64,000 bases of DNA from Allomuricauda sp. NBRC 101325 (lineage in GTDB: Bacteria > Bacteroidota > Bacteroidia > Flavobacteriales > Flavobacteriaceae). The notes beneath the pieces are model-generated. The model searched no databases. It was not told where the DNA came from and saw only the letters and a program-made list of their open reading frames with translations. A program made the position numbers and the translations under genes. The stretch covers positions 111,687 through 175,686 of the forward strand of contig NZ_BSQF01000003.1 of assembly GCF_030268205.1 (NCBI RefSeq), in the 5' to 3' direction. Positions 8,252 through 17,362 of this stretch are shown piece by piece; positions within the stretch are counted from its first letter, which is position 1, and every line of letters starts with the position of its first letter.

Positions 8252-9151
8252 ATGAAACGTTTTTTGCTCATAGGATTACTATTTGTGGCCACAAGTATGA
8301 TTGCCCAAAAAACTGAAAAGGATAAGTCCGATCCTGAAGATTCCTATCTATTGCTAGATGTAAGTTTTATGAACGACGCGGTATTTATGGGTAGGCGCGA
8401 TTCCATTGCCGCTCCTTATCTTTTGCCCTCTATTGGATATTATGACAAATCTGGTTTTTTTGGGGATGCAACGGTTTCATATCTCACGAGTTCAGGGGAC
8501 CAACGCGTGGACTTAGTGTATTTGACCGGGGGTTATTTATTTGAATCTGACCCATGGAGTGGTGGAATCTCAGCTACGGCTTACTTTTACAATGAAGACA
8601 GTTATAATGTACAATCTGAAGTCGTTGCCGATGTAACGGGATTGCTCAGTTACGACTTTAAATTAGCGGAGTTATCGCTATATGTAAGCTCTTATTTTAA
8701 TAAGAACAGCTCTCCGGATATGTTTATTGGAGCTATTTTGGATAGAACTTTTTATGCCTTAAATCAACACTTGATTATTGCGCCACGAGTTTCTGTGTTT
8801 GCTGGTTCCCAATACTTTTATGAGGAGTATTACACCACAAGTAGATTGGGCAACCGAAAGAGTAGTGGAAGTGGACAGGGCAATGGTCAGGGCGGAACAA
8901 CGGATTCTGGAACCGAAGTGACCACTGTACAAATTGCGGAAGCTTCTGAATTCAATTTGCTAAATATTGAATTGAGTCTTCCGTTTCAATACCATGTTGA
9001 CCAATTCATAGTTTCCTTTGCGCCATCTTGGGCATTCCCGCAAACCAGTGCTACGTTAACCACTGAAACCGAAACTTTTAAGGAAGATCTTAAAAATACA
9101 TTCTATTGGTCCGTTGGTCTTAGCTATTGGTTCAATACGAAGAAAAAATAG
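8252..9151 (+). CDS. Outer-membrane beta-barrel-like protein, function unknown
   Basis: The signal peptide is MKRFLLIGLLFVATSMIAQ. The mature part has regularly spaced amphipathic strands with aromatic ends (SIGYYDKSGFFGDATVSYLT, FYWSVGLSYWF) and ends in aromatic and basic residues, which fits an outer-membrane barrel. A Gly/Ser-rich insert (SGSGQGNGQGG, around residue 210) could be a surface loop. It follows the two-repeat protein by 75 bp and could be co-expressed. No named family is recognised. Confidence 0.7.
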   Translation: MKRFLLIGLLFVATSMIAQKTEKDKSDPEDSYLLLDVSFMNDAVFMGRRDSIAAPYLLPSIGYYDKSGFFGDATVSYLTSSGDQRVDLVYLTGGYLFESDPWSGGISATAYFYNEDSYNVQSEVVADVTGLLSYDFKLAELSLYVSSYFNKNSSPDMFIGAILDRTFYALNQHLIIAPRVSVFAGSQYFYEEYYTTSRLGNRKSSGSGQGNGQGGTTDSGTEVTTVQIAEASEFNLLNIELSLPFQYHVDQFIVSFAPSWAFPQTSATLTTETETFKEDLKNTFYWSVGLSYWFNTKKK

Positions 9152-9154
9152 GGT

Positions 9155-9865
9155 TTACCTTCTTTTGGGCAGGTAAAGTTTAAAGGTTTTAGCTCTGGTT
9201 GTGATTTCATCCAAATGTCCCATGAACGACTTGTCCTTCATCAAAAAATGAACATGGACAAACCCATCCATGTGGGTAAAAACACCTTGATGTTGCTCCG
9301 AATAAAATCCAATCATTTCTCCTTTTGTATGTTCAAACGAAAACTTCTGGGATTTAACCCCTTCTCTATACCCTTCAACTTCGGGTAAACGGGGAGTAAC
9401 AATATGAGCGGTTAAGGCATCAAACGCTCCTTTGATCTTAAAGGTAAAGGGCTGATTTAAATCATACCCATTTGCTTTGGCAATTGCAGCCACTTTATCT
9501 TGAACATCGTGCACGCCATTAAATTCTCCCTCTATGGCATAAACCTCCCAAGAGTCCACGTTGGAGTAGACAAAAAATGGGGATTTAATGTTCCATTTCT
9601 TATCAACTTTATATGCACCATCAACAAAGGCGGAGGCGTAGTAGGGTTTACCATCCACAACGGTGATTTCCCCTTTCATTTTATCATAGGGGCCCATGCC
9701 ATACAAGTGTTTTTTGTTTGAAATGGTATCCAAGTCCATATTCAAATCATAGGTGTTTCCCATGTCTTTCATGGCTCCAACAGCAGATACTTTTGGCATT
9801 TGTGCACTTAGCTGTAAAGCAAAAACAACGCACACACTAAAAGAAAGGATTGTTTTAAAGTTCAT
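9155..9865 (-). CDS. budA: Exported acetolactate decarboxylase-like protein
   Basis: After a signal peptide (MNFKTILSFSV...LQLSAQ), the sequence matches the acetolactate decarboxylase fold. Zn ligands would be His204 and His206 (GFVHVHF) and His217 (FMGHLDE), with the H-x-H-x10-H spacing of the Brevibacillus enzyme, and Glu66 in GEITVVDG. Known family members turn acetolactate into acetoin in the cytoplasm or outside the cell. Here it is the last gene of a minus operon with an FAD monooxygenase, an MFS permease and a DUF3237 protein, and no acetolactate synthase is nearby. A different beta-keto acid substrate is therefore possible. Fold call strong, substrate uncertain. Confidence 0.75.
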   Translation of the reverse strand: MNFKTILSFSVCVVFALQLSAQMPKVSAVGAMKDMGNTYDLNMDLDTISNKKHLYGMGPYDKMKGEITVVDGKPYYASAFVDGAYKVDKKWNIKSPFFVYSNVDSWEVYAIEGEFNGVHDVQDKVAAIAKANGYDLNQPFTFKIKGAFDALTAHIVTPRLPEVEGYREGVKSQKFSFEHTKGEMIGFYSEQHQGVFTHMDGFVHVHFLMKDKSFMGHLDEITTRAKTFKLYLPKRR

Positions 9866-9897
9866 TTTGGTTTTGGAATTAAATCAAGTAAATGGGA

Positions 9898-11145
9898 TTA
9901 AAGTTGGGCTTCTTTCTGATTTAAGGATTCAATATCGAATCCCGCAATCTGTTTGTACTTGTCCATGGTGGATGCAATTTCATCATGGGGAATTTCATTT
10001 GCACTGAATCCGTTGGGAAATCTATTTTCCATCAAATCCAAAATGGCATCTGGTCCCTTTTTTCTATTTTGAAGTACAATTTTACCGGTTGCGGGCACTC
10101 TTTCTTGATCATAGGCTCTAAGCGCGGTAAATAGATCTTTGTTGGAATTGAGGGCCTTGGTCAGAGCTGCGGCGTCCAAAATAGCTTGTGAGGCGCCATT
10201 CGAACCAATGGGATACATAGGGTGTGCAGCATCTCCCAACATGGTGAACCGTCCAAAGGTCCATGTTTCCAAAGGATCTCTGTCGGACATTGGGAACTCG
10301 TATATGGCTTTGGATTTATCGATCATTTGATGAACATCCAGCCAATCATATGTCCAATCCGCATATTTTTCCAACAAAAAGGATTTTCCGATTTCCCGAT
10401 TCCAATCCCGTTCAGTGAGTCTGGTTTCGCCTTCTTCCTTTAAATTCGAAACCCAATTGATCAATTGCAAACCACTGTCAGCATCAACATGACTAATGGG
10501 ATATACCACCATTTTTTGCTTGTTGGAACCGATCATGGCCATAGTGGACCCATTGAGAAAAGGTTTCATCAAAGTGGTTCCACGATACAGGACATTGCCC
10601 GAAAATACCACAGGACCTTCATCAGGGTAACATTGTTGTCGGCTTACCGAACTTATGCCATCAGCACCAATCAGAATATCCGATTGGACAGTTTTTATCA
10701 GTTTTTGGCTATTCTTATTGATGAATTTGGCGGTAATCTTTGATTGGTCCTGCTCAAAGGACTGTAAATGATGGCCTGTATGAATGTGTTCTGCACCTAT
10801 TCTCTTTAAACAGGTCCGATATAAAAGATCTTGAAAATAGCCACGATGAATGGAAAATTGTGGCCATTTGTAACCGGCATGAATACCTCTTTTATCTCCT
10901 AAAAATTGCTGACCATAGCGATTGGCATAAATAAGGTCAGAGGTTTTGACGGCAAATTTTTCAAGTTCAGGAAGAAGATCAAGATAATCCAAAATGCGAA
11001 CCGCGTGGGGCAGTAAATTGATGCCCACCCCCAAAGGTTTTATTTCGTCCACTGATTCATAGACATCTACCTCGTAATTATTTTTGTTAAGACATAATGC
11101 TGTTACCAATCCGCCAATGCCCCCTCCAGCAATCGTAATCTTCAT
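9898..11145 (-). CDS. FAD-dependent aromatic monooxygenase-like protein
   Basis: The N-terminus has the FAD dinucleotide motif GGGIGG (residues 7-12) followed by a basic/acidic switch at YESVDEIKPLG. Further group A flavoprotein hydroxylase signatures are DG in IGADGISSVSR and GDAAHPMYPIGSNG, which binds the FAD ribose and pyrophosphate. About 415 residues, single component, no signal peptide, so cytoplasmic and NAD(P)H dependent. It resembles salicylate/6-hydroxynicotinate hydroxylases, but substrate cannot be read from the sequence. It is 10 bp from the MFS gene and 32 bp from the acetolactate decarboxylase-like gene, so one operon is likely. Confidence 0.85.
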   Translation of the reverse strand: MKITIAGGGIGGLVTALCLNKNNYEVDVYESVDEIKPLGVGINLLPHAVRILDYLDLLPELEKFAVKTSDLIYANRYGQQFLGDKRGIHAGYKWPQFSIHRGYFQDLLYRTCLKRIGAEHIHTGHHLQSFEQDQSKITAKFINKNSQKLIKTVQSDILIGADGISSVSRQQCYPDEGPVVFSGNVLYRGTTLMKPFLNGSTMAMIGSNKQKMVVYPISHVDADSGLQLINWVSNLKEEGETRLTERDWNREIGKSFLLEKYADWTYDWLDVHQMIDKSKAIYEFPMSDRDPLETWTFGRFTMLGDAAHPMYPIGSNGASQAILDAAALTKALNSNKDLFTALRAYDQERVPATGKIVLQNRKKGPDAILDLMENRFPNGFSANEIPHDEIASTMDKYKQIAGFDIESLNQKEAQL

Positions 11146-11155
11146 TAGTTTAGTT

Positions 11156-12349
11156 TTATTTGAGTTTTATTTGCCAAGTCAAAATTCCTGCGATAAGTGT
11201 TGGAATGGCAAAAACGAAAAAACTTTCGGTCATATTTAAGCCAATGGTCAATAAAAGCCCACCGATCATTGGACCGATGATGCCTCCGACCCTGCCAACG
11301 CCGACTGCCATCCCCACACCTGTTGTTCGAATTTTAGTAGGGTATAGATTGGCAGCAATGGCATAAAGGCCTACAAATCCGCCTTGAACCCCAAAACCCA
11401 ATAAAAACAACAACACCAGCATAAAAGATGTCCCTTGAAAAAATCCGAAAGTCAATAAAAAAACGGTTGTTAAAACTAAAATGCCACCTACCATTTTTGT
11501 TAATCCAAACCTTGATGAAATATAGCCTTGAAATGGTACTCCTATAACAGCACCAAAATTAAAGACCATACCAGCATAAAGGGCCAAATGCATGGGCAGA
11601 CCTGCATCCGAAGTTAGTTTGGGAATCCAACTCAATAAGTAATACAGAGAAGAAAAACACATAAAAAGGGCCAACCAAAGTTTGATCGTATTGGAACGTC
11701 TATCGGCTGATAATAAAAGTGACATGCCTTTTTCCGACTCAATTTTTTGTTCTTCAATAAATGCTTCGGATTCTTTTAGGAATAGAATTATTAATGGAAG
11801 AGCGATTAAACTTATAAATCCGGCATAGATAAAAAGTTGTTCCCAACCTGAATTTTCAATAATGGGCACCGCAAAAATTCCAGTAATTACCGCTCCTACA
11901 GGGTAACCTGCAACCACAAAACTTACCCAAAAACTTCGAGAATAGCTTGGACTGTTTTCTGCTGTTATGGTTGCAGTAGTGGCCAACATTACCCCAATGC
12001 CCAACCCGCTTAAAAAGCGATAGATCATTAAGGGGGAGGTATTTGAGACTGTTGCAGTGAAAAAAGTGAACAATCCCATGACCACTGCTGCCAACATCAT
12101 AACCGGTTTTCTTCCTAAATTATCTGCCAAGGGTGCCAATAAAGCGGCGCCAATGGTCATTCCAACCAAGCCACTACTAAAAACCAATCCTAAAGAAGAT
12201 GGGGAAATATTCCAATCGTTTGCGATTGCTGGGGCAGAGTAGGACACGACCAATACATCCATTCCATCGAGCATATTGCAAAAAAAACATATGGCGATCA
12301 CACTCCATTGTGCATTGCTCAAACTAAATTTTTCTGAAAATATGCTCAT
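11156..12349 (-). CDS. MFS transporter, aromatic acid:H+ symporter type
   Basis: Twelve membrane helices are visible. The segment LDGMDVLVVSYSAPAI and the loop 2-3 motif LADNLGRKPVMM are typical of the AAHS branch (PcaK, MhpT, BenK), where the first-helix Asp contributes to proton coupling. The start ATG at 12347-12349 overlaps the TGA of the upstream gene (ATGA), which settles the start over a longer open frame reaching 12427. Together with the monooxygenase it suggests import of an aromatic or hydroxy acid; the actual substrate is not known. Confidence 0.85.
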   Translation of the reverse strand: MSIFSEKFSLSNAQWSVIAICFFCNMLDGMDVLVVSYSAPAIANDWNISPSSLGLVFSSGLVGMTIGAALLAPLADNLGRKPVMMLAAVVMGLFTFFTATVSNTSPLMIYRFLSGLGIGVMLATTATITAENSPSYSRSFWVSFVVAGYPVGAVITGIFAVPIIENSGWEQLFIYAGFISLIALPLIILFLKESEAFIEEQKIESEKGMSLLLSADRRSNTIKLWLALFMCFSSLYYLLSWIPKLTSDAGLPMHLALYAGMVFNFGAVIGVPFQGYISSRFGLTKMVGGILVLTTVFLLTFGFFQGTSFMLVLLFLLGFGVQGGFVGLYAIAANLYPTKIRTTGVGMAVGVGRVGGIIGPMIGGLLLTIGLNMTESFFVFAIPTLIAGILTWQIKLK

Positions 12350-12858
12350 AATACTTTCCAGACCTTGATGGATACCGCATTGGGTAAACGTTCTCCAGTG
12401 CAAATATAAATTGCATCGTTCAACCAAGCATATCTACCATTTTTATCTGCTTCAAATTTAGGAATGGCCCTAAAGTAGTACATGTCCGAACTTACTTCCT
12501 TGCCCTCAGCCAGCAATTTGGCTACCTCAGGAGATGTAGATCTCACCCCAGTATTTTTAATGTAGATAATTTCTCCATCATCTGTCTTAAATTGATAATG
12601 GGCTTCCAAATCGGTTACACCATCAGGTCGTAAGGTTTGCCAATCGGATCCCCCTTTTAGGATGGTTCCTTTAATTTTTGGCCCTTCGACCGTACCTCCG
12701 ACAATGGGTATGATTCTTCGAATTCCCAGTGCGGTTTCTCCCACGATCATGGCTGGTTCCAAAACCACTTGCAATTCACAAACATATTCCAATCCAGGTG
12801 CTTTTTGTGCATTCATAAAAAGGGAGATAAAGAGAAAAAGTAAATATAATCGTTTCAT
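12346..12858 (-). CDS. Exported DUF3237 family protein
   Basis: A signal peptide (MKRLYLLFLFISLFMNAQ) is followed by a compact beta-rich domain matching DUF3237: GLEYVCELQVVLEPAM, IPIVGGTVEGPKIKGTIL, GGSDWQTLRPDG and YFRAIPKFE. The family has no settled function; members sit in catabolic clusters and some act as small barrels on organic acids. It is the first gene of the minus operon running to 9155 and is translationally coupled to the MFS gene through an ATGA overlap. The signal peptide puts it in the periplasm, where it could act before import. Confidence 0.85.
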   Translation of the reverse strand: MKRLYLLFLFISLFMNAQKAPGLEYVCELQVVLEPAMIVGETALGIRRIIPIVGGTVEGPKIKGTILKGGSDWQTLRPDGVTDLEAHYQFKTDDGEIIYIKNTGVRSTSPEVAKLLAEGKEVSSDMYYFRAIPKFEADKNGRYAWLNDAIYICTGERLPNAVSIKVWKVL

Positions 12859-12927
12859 GATAGATGTGTGTTAATGGTTGTTATATGGCGATTGTATTTG
12901 CTATGAAGGTAATCTTTAATGTCTGAT

Positions 12928-13578
12928 TTAGTTTATTTTATAATTGCTGATCAATAGGGTGATTTTACCTGTTTTTGTATCCATTTGCCGCATGGTTTTA
13001 CGGTCGATATCCGTATCACTTCCCATAAAATTAAGCGGAATCTTTAGTTTTTCAATGGCAAAGGATACTTGGACTTGACTCGGAAGAATGGCATCCAAAT
13101 CAGGATATTCCATTTCCAGAGCATAAGTGCCGTTCTTCTTTGTGGTAATCTCGGACGCTGATATACGTTCATTTTTCACATCAAGATACAAGGTGGCCAA
13201 TGCCATATCGGATTGGTTATCCGTAGGAATAACATTCAGGACCTTGACCTCTTTGTTGTTTTTGGTCTCGATACCTCTATCTACCGTTATAAAAGGATGC
13301 TCAAACAATTCGGAAAAGGCAAAATCCAACCCGCGTTTGGGCAGGACCACAAAATCATCACTGGAAAATTTGGTGTCCTTGCCTTTAGTGTAATGCATGG
13401 ATGCATACTTGGTTGGCATATTGATAAAAGCTGCATCGAGGTCGAGCTGTAGTTCTGCGGAAAACTCGTTGATCGCATCCATCCGCGATTTGATTTTGAG
13501 TAAATCACCATCAATCTCCTGGGCAGAAAGTGAAGTAATTCCAAAAATGAAAAACAATAAACCTATCAAATTCTTCAT
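12928..13578 (-). CDS. Exported protein, LolA-like shape, function unknown
   Basis: The signal peptide MKNLIGLLFFIFGITSLSAQ is followed by about 195 residues with alternating strands (VKVLNVIPTD, MALATLYLDVKNERISASEITTK, GTYALEMEYP) in the manner of LolA/LolB-like or outer-membrane lipoprotein-sorting folds. There is no lipobox. Its ATG overlaps the TGA of the ABC permease gene (ATGA at 13575-13578), so it is the last gene of a tightly coupled operon and may act with that exporter in the periplasm. The fold assignment is an inference from pattern only. Confidence 0.7.
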   Translation of the reverse strand: MKNLIGLLFFIFGITSLSAQEIDGDLLKIKSRMDAINEFSAELQLDLDAAFINMPTKYASMHYTKGKDTKFSSDDFVVLPKRGLDFAFSELFEHPFITVDRGIETKNNKEVKVLNVIPTDNQSDMALATLYLDVKNERISASEITTKKNGTYALEMEYPDLDAILPSQVQVSFAIEKLKIPLNFMGSDTDIDRKTMRQMDTKTGKITLLISNYKIN

Positions 13579-14408
13579 CCAACATCTTGTTTTTTAAAAT
13601 AATAAGTCCCAATGAGCACTACGGAAATGATATAAATAATCAATACCATATTATCTATTATAATGGATGTCGCAGCCACTTCGTATTCAAAAAAACGCTG
13701 CCACGAATTGGTAAGTTTTGGAAAAAAATACCGTTCCACCGTTCCCCAACCAAAATTGGCTTTTAAAAGTAAGGAACTCAAAATAAGAAAGAATGCGGAA
13801 GCAATCCACGTTTTGGCAGATTCTTTTAGAAAAATACCCAAAGTGATACTGACCGTCGTAAAAAATATCATGCTAATGGTTCCAGAAGCGAAAGCAAGAC
13901 AAATTCGATTGAATGCTTCTTCTGATGGAAAAAAGTTGAGGGTTCCCAAATAGACTACCAAATCCCCGGTTCCAAAGATTCCATATGCCAAAACAAAGGT
14001 GGTGGCCATGAGCAGCAAAAGCATCATTACGGTAAACAGTAAGGAGGCTATAAATTTTGATAGGATGAGTTGCCGTTTGTCCACTGCCTGAAGCATCAAG
14101 GTTTTTAAAGTGCCATTTTTGTATTCTTCCGTGATCAAGGACGAACTTACGATCATTAAAATGAGTGGAAGGTTAAACCAGAGTGAATTTAAAATAATGT
14201 ATAACAGCAAGTTGCCGTTGAGCAGGTTTCCTTCAAAATAAAACGACTGTTGAAGGTTATCAAGTAATAAATCCAAAATCTCTGCTCCTTGGTAATAAGC
14301 GGCAACCAAAATAATCAGTTCAATCAGCAGCACCGCGGCAATGGCATACCAAGTTTTACTTTCTCGAAACAACTTGAAAATTTCAGTTTTTAGTAAGGCC
14401 AGCATCAT
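13575..14408 (-). CDS. ABC-2 type transporter permease
   Basis: Starts MMLALLKTEIFKLFRESKTWYA, the usual ABC-2 permease entry into its first membrane helix, and has six predicted helices. The start ATG at 14406-14408 overlaps the TGA of the ATPase gene, which selects it over an open frame extending to 14456. Both neighbours overlap it by 4 bp, so ATPase, permease and the exported protein at 12928 are probably made in fixed ratio. Such permeases form homodimers with an ATPase dimer and often export peptides or drugs; substrate unknown. Confidence 0.85.
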   Translation of the reverse strand: MMLALLKTEIFKLFRESKTWYAIAAVLLIELIILVAAYYQGAEILDLLLDNLQQSFYFEGNLLNGNLLLYIILNSLWFNLPLILMIVSSSLITEEYKNGTLKTLMLQAVDKRQLILSKFIASLLFTVMMLLLLMATTFVLAYGIFGTGDLVVYLGTLNFFPSEEAFNRICLAFASGTISMIFFTTVSITLGIFLKESAKTWIASAFFLILSSLLLKANFGWGTVERYFFPKLTNSWQRFFEYEVAATSIIIDNMVLIIYIISVVLIGTYYFKKQDVG

Positions 14409-15256
14409 TTGGAAACGGGGTTTAATAATTGTTCCAAAGTGATGTTTGGTATGCATGCGGTTATATTATATCCATTATCCAATAAGGTTTTTAGAATATC
14501 GGAAATGGCCGTGCTTTCACATCGCAAGGTTACCTTATTTTTCTCTTTTTGAACTATATAGGGCTGAATGACATTTGCGTTTTCAATGTTTTTGCCCGTT
14601 ATGGTATATAGGGTCACTTGGCTATCAATGATATCTTGAGTGAGACCGTGGTCGATGATTTTTCCGTTGTCGATAATGTACAAATCATCACTTACTTTGT
14701 GCAATTCTGTCATAAGGTGCGATGAAAGCAATATCGCAATATCTCTATCGGCCAATTGTTTGATAAGGGTACCCAAGGATGCTACCCCGGTGGGGTCGAG
14801 CCCGGAAAAAGGTTCATCGAGAATCAAAATATCGGGGTTGTTGAGCAATGCAATGGCAATGCCCAACCGTTGTTTCATCCCCATGGAAAAATTGCGCACA
14901 GGGTCTTTGCGGTTCAACGGGAGTCCTACTTCTTTTAGGCAATTTTCTAAAGTTCCAATGTCAGTGGGAGCACCTTGTATTTGGGAAAAAACCTTGAGGT
15001 TGTCGTAGGCATTCAAATAGGTGTACAACCCTGGCTCCTCAATAACCGCACCAATAGGTTTATGTTTGTTAGATGTTATGGAAACCGTTCCCGTTTCGGG
15101 AGTGATCAATCCACATAAAATTTTAAAAAGGGTGGTTTTTCCTGCGCCATTGCGTCCCAATAGCCCGCTTATTTGGCCTGAATTAAGATGAATGGAGGCA
15201 TTGTCCAAAGCCTTCCCAGATTTATAGGTTTTGCTTAACCGGGTAGCCTTTAACAT
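14405..15256 (-). CDS. ABC transporter ATP-binding protein
   Basis: Walker A is GRNGAGKTT, the ABC signature appears as NFSMGMKQRLGIA, Walker B as DILILDEPFSGLDP and the switch His in LLSSHLM. Residues ~215-283 form an accessory C-terminal domain common in CcmA/NatA-type exporters. Start ATG at 15254-15256 lies 35 bp inside the end of the upstream gene, an unusually long same-strand overlap. It pairs with the permease gene at 13575-14408. Confidence 0.9.
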   Translation of the reverse strand: MLKATRLSKTYKSGKALDNASIHLNSGQISGLLGRNGAGKTTLFKILCGLITPETGTVSITSNKHKPIGAVIEEPGLYTYLNAYDNLKVFSQIQGAPTDIGTLENCLKEVGLPLNRKDPVRNFSMGMKQRLGIAIALLNNPDILILDEPFSGLDPTGVASLGTLIKQLADRDIAILLSSHLMTELHKVSDDLYIIDNGKIIDHGLTQDIIDSQVTLYTITGKNIENANVIQPYIVQKEKNKVTLRCESTAISDILKTLLDNGYNITACIPNITLEQLLNPVSK

Positions 15257-15797
15257 GGGTGGCGTTTGATTTTTGGGCGGTTCGATATTGGTATTTGGGT
15301 TTGTAATATTTCTCTAAAAAAGTTCTGGACCAAAAATGTTTTCGAAATAAAAATAAGGGGTCTTGGATCATAAATTGAGGTATAAAATGATACCATTTGA
15401 TCCCGGACTTTGCAAAATGGTTCTGCATTTTATCCTCCATGCCCAATTCCTTCGCGGCTGTATGTAAAGCCATTCGCTGACACTTACTGCCTTTATAGTA
15501 ATCGGCAATTTTAGGAGAGAATCCGTGGTCGAACAAGTGGTCCTTAAATCGCTTGTAATTTTGAATTCTCGACCAGATATCCATCATTACCAAGAAAATA
15601 TGGGTAAAGGCAAATAAAACAGAGCCAAACCAGAAAACAATCCATACAAGCGAATTCTTTGCCAAAGCTTTTTCGAAAAAAATATAATACACGTACGTCT
15701 CCAACATAAAGAGAAGCAAGGCACCAAAAAGCAATTTACCTACGTTCCAATAGGATACAAGAATACTTGGCTGCTTTGGTAATTCGCTAAAACGCAT
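15222..15797 (-). CDS. Membrane protein of unknown function
   Basis: Two hydrophobic segments (LLFGALLLFMLETYVYYIFF and LVWIVFWFGSVLFAFTHIFLV) are followed by a ~120-residue basic, aromatic cytoplasmic tail (GFSPKIADYYKGSKCQR, HFIPQFMIQDPLFLFRKHFW). No named family is recognised. It is the first gene of the operon containing the ABC-2 exporter, and its 3' end overlaps the ATPase start by 35 bp, so its role is probably tied to that transporter. No start closer to the family norm can be judged. Confidence 0.7.
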   Translation of the reverse strand: MRFSELPKQPSILVSYWNVGKLLFGALLLFMLETYVYYIFFEKALAKNSLVWIVFWFGSVLFAFTHIFLVMMDIWSRIQNYKRFKDHLFDHGFSPKIADYYKGSKCQRMALHTAAKELGMEDKMQNHFAKSGIKWYHFIPQFMIQDPLFLFRKHFWSRTFLEKYYKPKYQYRTAQKSNATHVKGYPVKQNL

Positions 15798-15891
15798 GTT
15801 AGTATGGGAGTGTTACTTACAAGTATAGCAAATATTTGATTACAAAGCTTTGGAGGTCAGTTAAAAAATGTACTGTTTGTTGTGAAAATTG

Positions 15892-15924
15892 TATGAAAGG
15901 CAAGAGAAAATTTTACCTTTCATA
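15892..15924 (-). terminator. Hairpin at the end of the rhamnose operon
   Basis: TATGAAAGG (15892-15900) and CCTTTCATA (15916-15924) form a perfect 9-bp stem just after the stop codon of the permease gene (15927-15929). On the minus strand it is followed by ACAATTTT, a short T-rich tract, so termination is likely but not textbook. Confidence 0.6.
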
Positions 15925-15926
15925 TT

Positions 15927-17336
15927 TTAATTGGCCTTAGCTTGTTTTTTCGACATTAACAAGAACAATCCACCGCATAACAACCACGCAGGTAATGTCA
16001 TAAACGATAAGAATACGTCGAAAGTTATGGATACAAAATAACAAAGTCCAAAACTGATGGCCCAAGCCCAAAATACGGCCCTATTGAACTTTACATTCAT
16101 TTTTTCGGCATAATCTATTATAATATTGGCCTTTTTACCATAAAAATGCTCAAATACGATGATGGCTCCCATAGGTGCCAAAATGAATCCATAAAGGGCA
16201 ACAAAATCCAAAAGTTTCATCGCAAAGGCTGGGAACAAACCGGCCAAAGTGGCTACACTACCTGCAATTATGGTTACCCAAAAGGTCGATGTTTTTGGAA
16301 TAATCGCCTGAAAAGCCAAACCAGCCCTATAAATAGTTGGGTTTGCAGTTGTCCAACCAGCCAAAACCACGGCAATGGCACCAAAAATGCCCAAAGCGTT
16401 GTAGGCCAAGGGGCCTGGGGCAACGGTTGGAGCGCTCCCACTGGCCAAGGTAGCCTGGGCCTCTGGGGATTTTAGATAAACAGCATAGAGCAAAGCTGCG
16501 GCAATCCAAGCCATATAATGCCCTACATACATTCCTGCAGCTGTGGTCCAACCAGAACTGGCTTTTTTGGCAAACCTGAAAACGGATAGATCAGACATCC
16601 CTACGTGCATGGCTGCATTGGCAAACCAAGACCAGATAGCCACATGCCAAAAAGTATATTTTATTTGTCCAGGAAAAGGTTCACTTCCTTCCCCCCAGAT
16701 ATTCCAAAAATCAGAAAAACTGTGCACCTCCAAATCGCGTAATGCCACAATACCACTGGCCAAAAAAGCCAACACAATTATGGGGGCCATATAATTGGCC
16801 GCCTTGGATACCATTTCATAGCCTTTGGCCGCAATTATGGAAATCACAGCGCCGATAACCAATACGATAACAATCCAAGTGATTCCGTTGGGCATGGTGT
16901 CGGTTAATTTGGGCATTTCCATATTAAATGGAATTCCAACTGCGGTGGCAGATACGGTTATCATCGCTCCTGCGAGGAAGCAAAATAAAATACCATTGGC
17001 CAAATTGTAACCAATGACCAATTTTTTACCCACTATTTTTTCCAATTGATAATAAAGGGTCAACCTGTATTTTACGGCAATTTCAGCGGTTAGAAAACGC
17101 CAACTCAAGACCGCCAAAAGGTTTCCAAGGAGTAACCCAATAATCAAATCGAAGGCACTTACCCCAGTAGTTAAGAATAGAGGGCCAATTACAAATTCTG
17201 TTCCTGCAGCATGTTCGCCAGCATACATCCCCAAAAAGCTTTTCCAAGATTTTAATTTGGACGCGGGTACAGGTTCTCTTTCGAATTCACCGCCTGCGAT
17301 TTCTTCGATTTCCTCTTCAATGTTATATTGGCTCAT
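15927..17336 (-). CDS. NCS1-like permease of the rhamnose operon
   Basis: About 12 membrane helices with the N-terminal EREPVPASKLKSWKSF and GEHAAGTEFVIGPL region typical of purine-cytosine/NCS1 permeases. Family members usually move nucleobases, thiamine or allantoin by Na+ or H+ symport. Here it is the last gene of the rhamnose operon, after lldD, while no RhaT-like carrier is seen in the window. Import of rhamnose, or movement of lactate or lactaldehyde, is therefore inferred from context only. The 91-bp gap before its start holds a hexanucleotide tandem repeat, the largest gap but one in the operon. Confidence 0.8.
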   Translation of the reverse strand: MSQYNIEEEIEEIAGGEFEREPVPASKLKSWKSFLGMYAGEHAAGTEFVIGPLFLTTGVSAFDLIIGLLLGNLLAVLSWRFLTAEIAVKYRLTLYYQLEKIVGKKLVIGYNLANGILFCFLAGAMITVSATAVGIPFNMEMPKLTDTMPNGITWIVIVLVIGAVISIIAAKGYEMVSKAANYMAPIIVLAFLASGIVALRDLEVHSFSDFWNIWGEGSEPFPGQIKYTFWHVAIWSWFANAAMHVGMSDLSVFRFAKKASSGWTTAAGMYVGHYMAWIAAALLYAVYLKSPEAQATLASGSAPTVAPGPLAYNALGIFGAIAVVLAGWTTANPTIYRAGLAFQAIIPKTSTFWVTIIAGSVATLAGLFPAFAMKLLDFVALYGFILAPMGAIIVFEHFYGKKANIIIDYAEKMNVKFNRAVFWAWAISFGLCYFVSITFDVFLSFMTLPAWLLCGGLFLLMSKKQAKAN

Positions 17337-17362
17337 GTGGTTTGGTTTGTTAAGTTAATTTA

